This document shows positions 10,088 to 19,963 of a stretch of 64,000 nt of DNA, in pieces. The position numbers and the translations under genes are program-made. Numbering within the stretch: position 1 is the first letter of the stretch; every line of letters starts with the position of its first letter. The DNA is from Multifurca ochricompacta (taxonomy: Eukaryota > Basidiomycota > Agaricomycetes > Russulales > Russulaceae). The stretch spans positions 1 through 64,000 of the forward strand of contig WTXG01000179.1 of the NCBI GenBank assembly GCA_022496185.1. The letters run 5' to 3'. The notes beneath the pieces were generated by a model, which saw only the letters and a list, made by a program, of their open reading frames with translations, had not been told where the DNA came from and did not search any database.

Positions 10088-11520
10088 TTAACTGTTCTTG
10101 GGCACTTGGGGATGTTGTAAGTGGAACTCCACGATAAGGGCCAGGGCAAAGATATTCCCAGCTGGTTCCCACGAATGTCAGAGTCTGGGAACCCCTTCCA
10201 CTTGATCAGGTAATGTAGCTTGCACCCTCAGCCTCTTCGGGATGAGTCCAGAATGTGATCCACTTCCCACTCTGCTTCTCCATTGATGAGGTCAGGCGGT
10301 GGTCTCAGGAAGTTCTCTCCATGAATGGAAGTCTCCTTGTACGGAGTCAGTAATCAGGCATGGAAGACTGGGTGAATCTTCCATTTCTCAGGGAGTTCAA
10401 GCTTGTATGACACATCTGACAGCTTCCTTCTGATCTGGAAGGGTCCATGACATCGAGGCGCTAACTTGGCAGTGGGGTGTGAGGTGTGAATATTCTTCCC
10501 TTCGAGCCAGACCCAGTCATTGGTCTGATAAGGTGTGAATTTGCAAGGCAGTGCAGATAAGAGCTCTTGCACCTTCAGCAGATTCTCATTGGCTGATTGT
10601 CACAGCTCCTTCCATTGGCCAATTCATTGGGCTACTGATGGCACGTTGGTGGGCTTATCTACCCATGTGGTTCGCGGGGTCCAGCCCATGATAAGGGAGA
10701 ATGGGGTAGCTTTTGTTGTCCCGTTGGGCCAGGAGTTGTGGGCGAATTCTGCTGTGGATAGCCATTGGGCCCAGTCGTCTTGTTGTCTGTTACACCAGAA
10801 CCGCAGATATTGCTCTAACCATTGGTTGGTGTGTTCCAACTGCCTGTCAGTCTGTGGATGGTAGGCTGTGGATATGTTCTGTGTAATGTTCAATGTTTTA
10901 CACAGGGCTCGTGCAAATGTTGATGTAAACCAAGTGTCCCGATCAGAGATGACCTTCTGGGGAAGTCCATAGTGGTGGTAAACGTGATCAAGGTATAGCT
11001 TTGCCACTCCTTCGGCTGTGATAGTTTCTTTGCAGGGTATGAAAAGGGCTGCCTTTGAACAGTCATGGTCAGTAATTGTAAGGATGGAGTCGAACCCTTG
11101 TGACTCAGGGAGTTTTACTATGAAGTCTATGGTGATGGTCTGGAATGGGGTTGATGCAATGGGCATGATGGGATATATTGGTGGGACTTTTGGGTGTGTG
11201 TTGACCTTGTTTGCTTGACATGCAGCACATCCCTTCACATAGTCTTCAACATCTCATTTCATGTTGGGCCACCAGTAATCTCGTTTGGCGAGGGTGTAGG
11301 TGTTGGCAATGCTGGGTGTCCTGCAGAGGGGAGGTCATGGTGAAAATGGATCACCCCCCTCTTAATGTTGTTGCCACTGGTGACAATGAGACAATCGCCA
11401 TCTTTCCACCACAGGCCCTTAATTTTCTTCAAATTGTGTGCATCGGCCCAAGATTGGCAATGTTCTTGGTTCATGTTCTGTGAGACTTGTGCCCATAAAT
11501 CCATGTCATGGAGGCTAACC
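10088..11520 (-). pseudogene. pol integrase and chromodomain of Gypsy-B
   Basis: Ends at TAA 10088-10090. The integrase DDE core is open at 10624-11238 (HDCSKAALF, ISDRDTWF, HPQTDRQLEHTNQ), with TDRQLEH replacing TDGQSER. The C-terminal domain and a frameshifted chromodomain lie at 10090-10572, and the zinc-binding His2Cys2 part at 11259-11500. It is cut at 11521-11528 by hAT-1, beyond which RNase H continues from 15114. Confidence 0.88.
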
Positions 11521-12085
11521 ACGGCAGTTAGTGAATAGCAGGGGTAACCCCGGGTATCTTCATTGGTACCTGTACCCGTACCCGTACCCGTCGCTACGGG
11601 TACGGGTAACCCGCGGGTTACCTGTGTGTAAACGCGTGCAAGTTCTTTGCTTGCATCGCGCATTTCGGATAACCGGCCCGGGACATCCCGGTCAAGGAGA
11701 TACACAACGCGTTCATTTGTGGCTACTCAGGATCCTTCAAAGATTCCTATTTATATTCATAAGATTAAGATAATTCATTATTCTATTGTTGTTTTATTAT
11801 TCTGGTTTCAATTTTATACAAGCGCAACTAAAATCCACCCCAATATACAAAGATGATTAGATAGATGTTATAGAACATTGATGAAAAGCCTGTCAGATAA
11901 CCGCATAGAATGCAAAAATAATTGACAAATGCATAGTTATTGGCAGGGGTAACCCCTGGATATTTGTTTTGATACCCAGGTTACCCATAAAATGAAATGC
12001 ATGCAAGTTCTTTACTTGCTTTGCGCATTTCAGACACTCGGCCCGGTCCATCCCGGTCAAGGAGATATGCACTTGGATACAACAC

Positions 12086-12691
12086 TGTTACGCTCAGAGG
12101 GGCGTACGCAGTCGAGTGCGGGCGGCTAGGTCACAGGGACAAGGTCGGGACGATCTTGGGTCGATGCGGAAGACAATAAGTCCAACGCAAGGTCTACCAG
12201 AGTCACAGGCTCAGTGTACAAGTCACAGAGGACGAGTACCAAAGGGACGAGTTCGGGTGGTGAGACGCAAGGAAGGAAGTTTAAAGGTCCACAAGGCTAC
12301 TGATTGTCACAGGAGCTCAAGATGGGGAACCATCTGAGCGAGACTAGCTAGGGTATATATACATGCTGGTACTAGCTTAGTCATCCGTTCTTATCATGCT
12401 TATCTAGACGCTTGTGGTTCTGGACGTGTGACTATGGAACCTTCCATCAGAACCAGTGCCACCGTCTTCCCACGTCAACTAAGGTTCAGGGTCCTTCTGT
12501 ACACGAGGCATCAAACCTTACTGTCACGTGATCTGCTTCTGTACCTCATGCCGTATCTCGTCTTCTGGACTTCAGCGTGGGACATCATGACTAAGCCGGC
12601 GATGTCCTTGCGGACCCCGCGCGGCTACTGTCACTGCTTGTGTGTCCCCCACGTCTTGCCGTCTGTCGGGTACGCTGGGTAGGTCGTAACA
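12086..12691 (-). repeat. 3' LTR of the gag-only element
   Basis: 606 bp; also encodes the last ~34 codons of gag on the minus strand (stop TAG at 12591-12593). Confidence 0.92.
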
Positions 12692-13607
12692 TCACCCCCG
12701 CTGCAGGCACAAGCCCACCGGGCGGAACGGGTGAAGTCAGGGTCACTCCAGCGGCAGCCAGAACTATGGCCGCAACCTGCTGGGATCTCTGAGTCGGGGT
12801 CGTCGTCGTTGTCGTTGTCGTCGTCTTGGAAGAACCCGGCTGCGCCACTGCCGGAGGGGGAGCGCGATCTTTCTGAGGGGGATTTTGGGGAGGGGCCTCA
12901 GCCCTCTGAGCCTTTTTATCAGGTTGCTCGGCTGTGCACGTGCCAATCACGTGCCCTTTCTTGTTGCACCTAAAGCAACGCCCATGCTTCAACTGCATGG
13001 CACGGATAAAGGTGATCGGCCCCGGCCAGGCAGACGTTGGCTGGTAGGTTACTGGTCCGGGCCACTGAGAGGCGGCTGCCGGCTGTAAAGCCGGGCCTGG
13101 CTGGGTTTCAACCGGTGGCGGCGGTAAAGCCGGCGCCGGGGTCAGGGTAGTCGGTCGGGATAATCCCTGCACCAAAGGGAGCGACTGTCTTTGGGTAGGG
13201 GTCGTCTGCGCCGGTCGGCGATTCGGCGCCGCAGTGCCAGAAGCTCCACGGAGTCCAATGCCTGCACGCACGGGGCGGGGTCCACGCCTCTTTGCAAAGG
13301 CATGTTCAAAATCTTTTATAAACGGGGCCCATAATACAGGGGTGCCGCTTTCGCTCTGCGTCTTTTGCAAGCGCAGGATCCAGTTATGTTTCCACTTGTC
13401 CACTCCAGGCCCCTGGATATACGTCAAGGCGAGGGCGGTTCTCTGTATTTCGTCGCTGAGGGAAGGGTGGTGTCGGTTCGCAGTCCAGAAGGCGATGAAG
13501 TCGTCCATGAAGGGCACTCCACTGCCAGCACCGGTGTACGTTCGTGGCCGCCCTCCCAACAACGTGGAAGCAGCAAGCGGGTCTTTCTTTGTTTGTGAGG
13601 TAGCCAT
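12591..13607 (-). CDS. Gag-like protein of the gag-only element, 338 aa
   Basis: Starts at ATG 13605-13607 in the context CCCCATGG, only a few bases after the putative primer site. The N-terminal half resembles a retrotransposon Gag capsid region (FIAFWTANRHHPSLSDEIQR, then a Trp-containing helix segment). The middle is Pro/Gln-rich, followed by one CX2CX4HX4C zinc knuckle (CFRCNKKGHVIGTC, around residues 212-225), a run of nine Thr, and a basic Ser/Arg tail. The tail is read from the 3' LTR. There is no protease, RT or integrase. It would form particles packaging its own RNA while borrowing pol in trans. The frame is intact; expression is not shown. Confidence 0.85.
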   Translation of the reverse strand: MATSQTKKDPLAASTLLGGRPRTYTGAGSGVPFMDDFIAFWTANRHHPSLSDEIQRTALALTYIQGPGVDKWKHNWILRLQKTQSESGTPVLWAPFIKDFEHAFAKRRGPRPVRAGIGLRGASGTAAPNRRPAQTTPTQRQSLPLVQGLSRPTTLTPAPALPPPPVETQPGPALQPAAASQWPGPVTYQPTSAWPGPITFIRAMQLKHGRCFRCNKKGHVIGTCTAEQPDKKAQRAEAPPQNPPQKDRAPPPAVAQPGSSKTTTTTTTTTPTQRSQQVAAIVLAAAGVTLTSPVPPGGLVPAAGVMLRPTQRTRQTARRGGHTSSDSSRAGSARTSPA

Positions 13608-13612
13608 GGGGA

Positions 13613-13625
13613 GATCTTGAGCTAA
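13613..13625 (-). promoter_or_regulatory. Putative self-priming primer-binding site of the gag-only element
   Basis: Lies directly against the 5' LTR. Its AGCTCAAGAT (minus strand) can pair with ATCTTGAGCT near the predicted RNA 5' end. Confidence 0.6.
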
Positions 13626-14231
13626 TGTTACGCTCAGAGGGGCGTACGCAGTCGAGTGCGGGCAGCTAGGTCACAGGGACAAGGTCGGGACGATCTTGGG
13701 TCGATGCGGAAGACAATAAGTCCAACGCAAGGTCTACCAGAGTCACAGGCTCAGTGTACAAGTCACAGAGGACGAGTACCAAAGGGACGAGTTCGGGTGG
13801 TGAGACGCAAGGAAGGAAGTTTAAAGGTCCACAAGGCTACTGATTGTCACAGGAGCTCAAGATGGGGAACCATCTGAGCGAGACTAGCTAGGGTATATAT
13901 ACATGCTGGTACTAGCTTAGTCATCCGTTCTTATCATGCTTATCTAGACGCTTGTGGTTCTGGATGTGTGACTATGGAACCTTCCATCAGAACCAGTGCC
14001 ACCGTCTTCCCACGTCAACTAAGGTTCAGGGTCCTTCTGTACACGAGGCATCAAACCTTACTGTCACGTGATCTGCTTCTGTACCTCATGCCGTATCTCG
14101 TCTTCTGGACTTCGGCGTGGGACATCATGACTAAGCCGGCGATGTCCTTGCGGACCCCGCGCGGCTACTGTCACTGCTTGTGTGTCCCCCACGTCTTGCC
14201 GTCTGTCGGGTACGCTGGGTAGGTCGTAACA
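13626..14231 (-). repeat. 5' LTR of the gag-only element
   Basis: 606 bp, nearly identical to 12086-12691. On the minus strand it carries TATATATA (13894-13901) and, ~30 bp downstream, the 10-mer complementary to the primer site. Confidence 0.92.
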
Positions 14232-15113
14232 AACACGTTCATTTGTGGCTACTCAGGATCCCTCAATAATTGCTGATTTATGTTCAGAAGATTAAGTTTA
14301 TTCTTTATTTACATTATTATTCTATTTCATTTTGTGGAACAGGCATGGCGCAGGCTTGTACTTTAGATGTACTATATCAGCTACTAGATTAAATGAACAC
14401 GTTATCTCGTTATCTCGTTTAATGATGTAATTTGATCATATGTCAGATCTTAGATGTATATTCTGTGTATCTAATTAATTTGTGAACGCGTTTCTGTTGT
14501 GTTATCTATGCATGATCACAATCTTGTCGGACCAATGGAAAATCAAAGCCGTGATTGTTAAGTCAACCTTCCTTAATAGGAAGGAGATCAGACCAATATG
14601 CTGGTCCATGCAATGCAATGTAGTCGCTGCTCTATGCAGCCTGTAGATACACGCGGGCCTTGTTTCAGTAAAGTAATTTGATAATTAGATTATAGAATAG
14701 TCTAAAGTAGTCTAGAGTGTATTTTAGATAGTGCCAGACCGGCAGAATTGATCGCGCGTTAATAAAACAGTTGCATCATGATTTTCAAGAGAGTGGATCA
14801 CTGATAACACTTTTATTTTACATCGCACCGTTGATCTGCTTTGATATTTCATAGGATAACACTAGAATATATTTACAGAAACCCTGTAGCATACATCAAA
14901 TTAAATCTTGTCATTTGTTTGCTACAGATGTATTTTATCATTAAATTTCTGCTGATCTTGTCAATGACCGATGACCACTTATACCCGCCAAACCCGCTGC
15001 GCGGGTACGGGTTTCTGGCGGGTTGGGAGTTGTATACCCGTACCCGTACCCGTCAAAACCCACAGCGCTTACCCATGCGGGTATGAAAACCCTTGCTGAT
15101 CCCTAACGGCAGT

Positions 15114-16254
15114 TCTTGTGAATACTTCTTCTGGGAGGACCACAATGTTATTATTGTCGTCCTCTCCAGTATGCATGTCTGGTCTGCATGACAATGCATC
15201 TGCTTGCGCATTATGACTTCCAGCGATGTGTTTCAGGGTGAAATTGTATTCTTCCAGTTCTAAGACCTCTCGTGCCACACGTCAGCTGATTTTATGGGGT
15301 TCTTTCCAATATAGTAGGTTGGAATGATCGGTGTGGATAACGGTTTTATGAGGGGCGCCAGCTAGATAGGGTTGCCAGTGGTGTAGAGCTTTGACAATAG
15401 CAAGTAATTCTCTATCCCATATGTCATAATTTCATTCAGCTGGGGAGAAGGTTTCGGAGTAGTATGCCACTGGGTGTAGGATTTGTGCAGCATCACACTG
15501 ATACAGTACGGCTCCATTTGCAAAGTGGGAGGCGTCCACCTCTAGCTCAAAGGGTTGGTTTAGGTCAGGTTGAATGAGCACTGGTTCCGCTCCTACAATG
15601 TCTCTGATTTGCTCAAATGCTTCCTGCTGGGATGTGCCCCAATGCCATGGCACATCCTTTTTCAGGAGGTCATTCAGTGGACGAGCAATTCCAGAGAAAC
15701 CCTTGACAAATCACCAGTAGAAGTTACAGAATCCCACAAAGGATCTAACGTCTTTAACACTTGTGGGCGTTGGCCATTCTCTGATCCCTTGCACCTTGAC
15801 TGGATCCATGCGTACACGTCCTCCCTCGAGTATGACTCCCAGGTATTCAACACTTTTTTGTTCAAAGGAGCATTTTGCCAGTTTCAAGTAGAGGTCATGA
15901 TCATGTAGAATATCCAAAACCTGATGGACACAGGTTCTATGATGAGGGAGATCATCTTCGGTGGCAACTAGGATGTTGTCCATGTAGACAACCACTTCTC
16001 CAGTTAGTATGAGGTCTCAGAATATGTGGTTCATCATCACCTGGAATGTTGCTGGAGAGTTGGTGAGTCCAAAAAACATAATGTTGGGTTCAAAGAGTCC
16101 TTGGTTTGTTTTGAAAGCAGCTTTTCCCTGATCTCCTTCGTGAATGCGTATGTTGTTATACCCCCAACGAATGTCCATCTTGGAGAATAACGCCTTGTCC
16201 CTCATTGTGTCAATGAGTTCTGGTATCAGCGGGAGAGGGTAGGCATTCTGAATG
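15114..16254 (-). pseudogene. pol RNase H and RT of Gypsy-B
   Basis: Minus-strand RT/RNase H between the two hAT insertions: KMDIRWGYNNIRI (near 16150), FFGLTNSPATFQ (near 16050), catalytic YMDN in place of YMDD (about 15980), VDASHFANGAVLYQ of RNase H (about 15530). Stops include KIS*RVA (about 15283) and FYW*FV (about 15712), both at Arg positions of the family. The Asp to Asn change at the second catalytic position is consistent with G to A decay. Confidence 0.88.
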
Positions 16255-16714
16255 TAGGGCCTAGCATGAGTGCACTTGTGAGTTACCCGGATCCAAACTT
16301 GCAGGTATTTAGATTAGATAATCCCATACTTGGATCCGCACGAGTATGTTCCCATGGATCACCCGGAGCCGCGAGTCCTATACTCACATGGATCCGAGTA
16401 CTCATGGGTATACTTGTAGGTTTACTTGAAAGGTTTGAGGCAGCCAGAGATCTTCATCTTGCATACACAGAAAGAATATATATATTACTACAATCCCATG
16501 AAATTTCAAGTCAGATCATGCATCCAATCCAAAATAAAACAAGAATCAGTTACAATATCTATAGAAATGCGAAAAAACGCGAAAAAACGCGAAAAAACAC
16601 AAAGTGTGGGGTGCACCGATTGGACTGTGCATTGCCTTCCTATCTAGGAAGGTAGGCTTAAGAATGCACGTGTCGGCACGCATCAGTACAGAGATGCCGG
16701 GATCATGCCTAATT

Positions 16715-17115
16715 GATAAGATCAAAAACACGTTCACAATTAATTAGATACTTAGGATATACATCTAAGTGATAAGATCAAAAATGTGTTCACAGTTAAT
16801 TAGATACTTGGGATGTACATCTAAGTGATAAGATCAAAAATGCATTCACAATTAGTTAGATACTTGGGATGTACATCTAAGTGATAAGATCAAAAACACG
16901 TTCACAGTTAATTAGATACTTAGGATATACATCTAATACAAGTGATAAGATCAAAAATGTGTTCACAATTAATTAGATACTTGGGATGTACATCTAAGTG
17001 ATAAGATCAAAAATGCGTTCACAATTAATTAGATACTAAAGATATACATCTAAGATAATACAAGTGATAAGATCAAAACACATTCACAATTAATTAGATA
17101 CAAGTGATAAAATCA
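16715..17115. repeat. 56-bp minisatellite, about 7.5 units
   Basis: GATAAGATCAAAAA starts recur at 16715, 16771, 16827, 16883, 16944, 17000, 17066 and 17106. Units contain GTTCACA, TTAATTAGATACTT and GGATRTACATCTAA blocks. The spacing is exactly 56 in most units, longer where short insertions occur. It lies inside hAT-2. Confidence 0.9.
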
Positions 17116-17162
17116 ATTCTGCATAACCCTATATATAATATATTGTGTGTCTTTACTAGTGA

Positions 17163-17239
17163 GGCTGGGTGGCTTAGTGGTTAGAGCACCGGACTGAGCT
17201 TGTTCCCAGAGGTCTTAGGTTCAATCCATGTTTCAGCCA
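17163..17239 (+). other. tRNA-like sequence (tRNA pseudogene or SINE head)
   Basis: 77 nt with a box A match TGGCTTAGTGG (17170-17180), a box B match GGTTCAATCC, and acceptor ends GGCTGGG/TTCAGCC that pair with two G-T wobbles, ending in A. The anticodon arm has a mismatch and a 6-nt loop, and the T arm pairs poorly, so a working tRNA is unlikely. It is followed by ~40 bp ending in an A/T-rich tail (AAAAAAATAATTTT), as in a short tRNA-derived SINE. Confidence 0.55.
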
Positions 17240-17476
17240 TTTCTGTTCTAGGTTGACGAGCCTAGTAAAAAAATAATTTTATATAATAATATTCCCACGA
17301 GTATTCCGCGAGTACCTGTGTGGGTACCTGGGGTGCCAAAATCAATACCCGGATCTGCATGAGTATTTTCCCACAAATCACCCAGATCTGCGAGTATCAA
17401 TACCCGCAAGTTTTCCCACAGCTCTACTCAAAAAACTCGTGAGTTACCCAGACTTGTGCTATGCCCTATCTGAACG

Positions 17477-18415
17477 GTGTAAGCATTAATTCTCCTGTAA
17501 TCTTGTACTGGGCACAGTTTGCCATCTTTCTTCTTGATGAAGAAGAAGGGTGACACATAGGGTGACTTGGATGGGTGAATATATCCTTTAGCAAGATGTT
17601 CCTCCAGGAAGGTAGTTAATGCCTCCTGTTCTTTTTGCAATAGTGGGTAGATTTTACAATCAATGGCGGATGGGGTGTCTGGTACAAAATCAATGGCATG
17701 GTCCCAAGGTCATGAAGGTGGAAATCGCTGGGACTCTTCTTCGGAGAACACCTTGTAGTGATGCTGATACTCTTTGGGGACGGTGTTTTCGAAGGTTTTG
17801 TCTTCTTGTCCCTCCATTGCCTTTTGTGCCAATTCAGAGGCCTTTGTCGTATAGCAATATACTTGATCATTGGGTTCTAAGTCATCCCACGTGACTTGTT
17901 CTCCCATAACAATGGTTCGGATGGCGGGGTGTCATACTGCATAATCATACCCCAAAGACATGATGATGACAGGGTAGAACTCTTTGCTCATAGTTGCATC
18001 TGCCCAGTTTATCTTTGGCTCAAAGGCTGCAAGCCAAGGGTATCCCAAGATGAGATCCTCAGTACCAAGATTGGTGATGAGGAAGCAGATTGTCTTCATA
18101 TCTTCTCCAACCTGTATGCTTAGGTCGGTGTAGTGTGTGATTCTTCCAGCTTTATTGGCTGTTCCATCTATGTTCCAAATATTCTTTTCTTGAGGGAGCA
18201 TAAGTGTCCCTGACCCCAGGACTTTTACAAGTTGCTGGCTGATGAAATTATCAGTGGCTCCAGAGTCCACCAGCACATCTTGGTTGGCTGTCTTCTGTGT
18301 AGTTTCAAAATGCACTGGTATTTTCAACAATTTGAATCGACTAGTGTACACAGAAGTTACATGTAATGCTCTTGCCCAGGCCAATGGGGTTGAGCCAATC
18401 AAAAATCCTTTTTGG
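17477..18415 (-). pseudogene. pol protease and start of RT of Gypsy-B
   Basis: The frame 17932-18477 carries the protease motif DSGATDNF (about 18235-18260) and LILGYPWLAAFEP. Further on, with frame changes, come the linker and the beginning of RT ([29 protein letters not shown], 17480-17570). It overlaps the gag end in the -1 frame at 18404-18416. hAT-2 separates it from the RT palm. Confidence 0.86.
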
Positions 18416-19179
18416 CAAATGCTTTTTCTACCAAAATGGTGTGTACTTCCTCGCTTTCCTTCATCATATTTGCCCATATATCATGGGCCTTTTCTTCCTT
18501 GGTGCATTTGTCGATGGAGGGCAGGTTGTTGGAAGCCAGGGTAGTAGTGGCCTCCACTACTTGTACTCCCTTCTTCGGGCAGTCTCAGGACATATGTCCT
18601 TGGGCTTTACAGCAGAAACATCTTCCTTCCTTCATAAGGGTCTGCCGCTTGTCTTCTGTTAGTGTAGCACAGACATGGGTTCTATCAGCCGAGGTATCCA
18701 TGGCGTTTGGATCCCTTGCCAAAGTATGTCTGGGTGATTTTACCCCAAAGGCTGCCTTCCATTGGTCTCTGGTTTTCCCCTTCTTTGTGTCAACTCTGAA
18801 CCTCATTTGAAAATCAAGGTAGTCCTGTTGCTGTTGGCATGCAGCATCTACCCAGTTGTCCCAAGTATGTGGGTGATGGAACTGGATTATGTTCTTCACC
18901 AGGGGGTTGGGGAGTCCCTGAGAGAAGAGGTCCAATGTGGCCTCTTCATCTGTATCATACCCAGCTTGGTTGGCCAGGCTGCAGAATTTGGCAACGTACG
19001 CATCCAAATCCCCTCTTTCCATTTTTAGTGTCTTTAGTTCCCTTGCAGCCTTTTGTTTAGCCTGCCCATCTGTGAAGGCATCTTTAAACCTCTGGGCAAC
19101 TGTTTCCCAAAGTCCGGGGCTCATGGTCTGTTGTCCAGATGCCACTTGATCATTTAACCACTCTAACTGCTCCATTGTC
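18404..19179 (-). pseudogene. gag of Gypsy-B, 3' part
   Basis: The frame 18585-19175 contains the gag core (LNDQVASGQQTMSPGLWETV to RFRVDTKK) and the zinc knuckle CFCCKAQGHMS then a TGA where the family has Arg. The remainder to about 18404 is in frame with the conserved gag end next to AAAAAGGATTTTT. Copia-1 separates it from the gag N-terminus at 25745. Confidence 0.86.
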
Positions 19180-19184
19180 CAATC

Positions 19185-19691
19185 TGATGAACAGGCATGA
19201 GGCGCAGCATACTGACTGTGGATGTTAGTTGGTTAAACTAGACAAAGACAAGTTAACTTCAGAGGTTGAAGAAACTCTATTATACTATACTACTGACCTA
19301 GACAAAGACAAGTTACTACTAAGAGCATTAGTCTCAAGGTATGATAGTAAGTAAGAGAACGGACTTACACTTCAGAGGTTGAAGAAACTCTGAAGTGGAA
19401 GAGACGAAACAGACACCCTTATATACTTATCAAGGGATGGTCTGTGCACTGGGAATAAGTCCACAAGTGCCGGACAAAGTCCAAACAATAAACATGAGGG
19501 AGAAAGGCCATTGGCCACTACAGAAATCACATGTTACATAGTGCATCAGTCAGCTACTGCGGAATGTGAGAAAAAAAAGGTAATAAAGATATTGTAAAAG
19601 TCCGATACTCCGGAATCTAATCTAATCTACAAAGCAGCTAATCTAATCACCTGATGCCTGAAGCATCACCGAACATCTTCTGTGTTCAACA
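19185..19691 (-). repeat. 3' LTR of Copia-1
   Basis: 507 bp. Minus strand starts TGTTGAACACAG and ends TTCATCA. Preceded on the minus strand by the purine run GGAGGGA. Confidence 0.93.
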
Positions 19692-19963
19692 TCCCTCCAT
19701 GCTGAAGGCATCTGGTCATAGATGGGAAATGAGTTGGATGAACACACTGCCATCACAGTTGAATGAGCATATCGCCAGCCAGAGATCCAACTTCTCTAAC
19801 TCTTCTGAGTGCGAGAGAGGCATGGTGTTCAGAGGCATATCGTGTAGATTCGCTTATGCAAACTGAAACCATTCACACCTCTTGCGTCACTCTCGAAGTC
19901 GAGAATGTGACTCATGGTGGGAAAGTGAAACTGGTATACAAAGTCTCCAGATTCCAGCTCTTC

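Larger units (their letters stand above)
12086..14231 (-). mobile_element. Gag-only LTR retrotransposon (TR-GAG/TRIM-like), 2146 bp
   Basis: Two 606-bp LTRs flank a ~934-bp interior that encodes only Gag. There is a perfect 5-bp TSD AACAC (12081-12085 and 14232-14236). The polypurine run GGGGGTGA (minus strand) lies next to the LTR at 12691, so the element reads on the minus strand. I see three LTR differences, all CpG transitions, so it is young. It must use enzymes from another element. Next to the 5' LTR the 10-mer ATCTTGAGCT (13613-13622) is complementary to AGCTCAAGAT in the LTR (13854-13863), which lies ~30 bp downstream of a TATATATA box (13894-13901). This fits self-priming from the transcript 5' end. 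Confidence 0.92.
11529..15105. mobile_element. hAT-1: non-autonomous hAT-like element with 8-bp TSD
   Basis: Flanked by a perfect 8-bp duplication ACGGCAGT (11521-11528 and 15106-15113) splitting Gypsy-B RNase H. The ends are imperfect inverted repeats, TAGTGAATAGCAGGGGT on the left and the reverse complement of TAGGGATCAGCAAGGGT on the right. Subterminal ACCCGT/ACGGGT repeats crowd both ends (about 11560-11620 and 14985-15090), as hAT transposase-binding sites do. No transposase is encoded. The left ~330 bp recur imperfectly from about 11935 (GGCAGGGGTAACC), so the left end is partly duplicated. The gag-only LTR element is inserted inside. Without it the element is about 1.4 kb. Confidence 0.85.
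16255..17468. mobile_element. hAT-2: non-autonomous hAT-like element, 1214 bp
   Basis: Inserted in the RT of Gypsy-B with an 8-bp TSD, TCTGAATG (16247-16254) and TCTGAACG (17469-17476). The single difference is a CpG transition. The termini are TAGGGCCTAGCATGAGTG and, inverted, TAGGGCATAGCACAAGTC. Subterminal CCCGGATCC/CGAGTA-type repeats are dense within 250 bp of both ends. It encodes no transposase. It contains a 56-bp minisatellite (16715-17115) and a tRNA-like sequence (17163-17239). Confidence 0.87.

Noticed and set aside
11560..11620. ACCCGT/ACGGGT runs as telomere-like repeats
   Set aside because: They occur in both orientations at the two ends of a TSD-flanked element, typical of hAT subterminal repeats, and are not TTAGGG.
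16715..17115. Possible CRISPR array
   Set aside because: The units are direct tandem repeats with no unique spacers, in a eukaryotic transposon.
17163..17239. Functional tRNA gene
   Set aside because: Mismatched anticodon stem, 6-nt loop and weak T stem. Kept only as tRNA-like.
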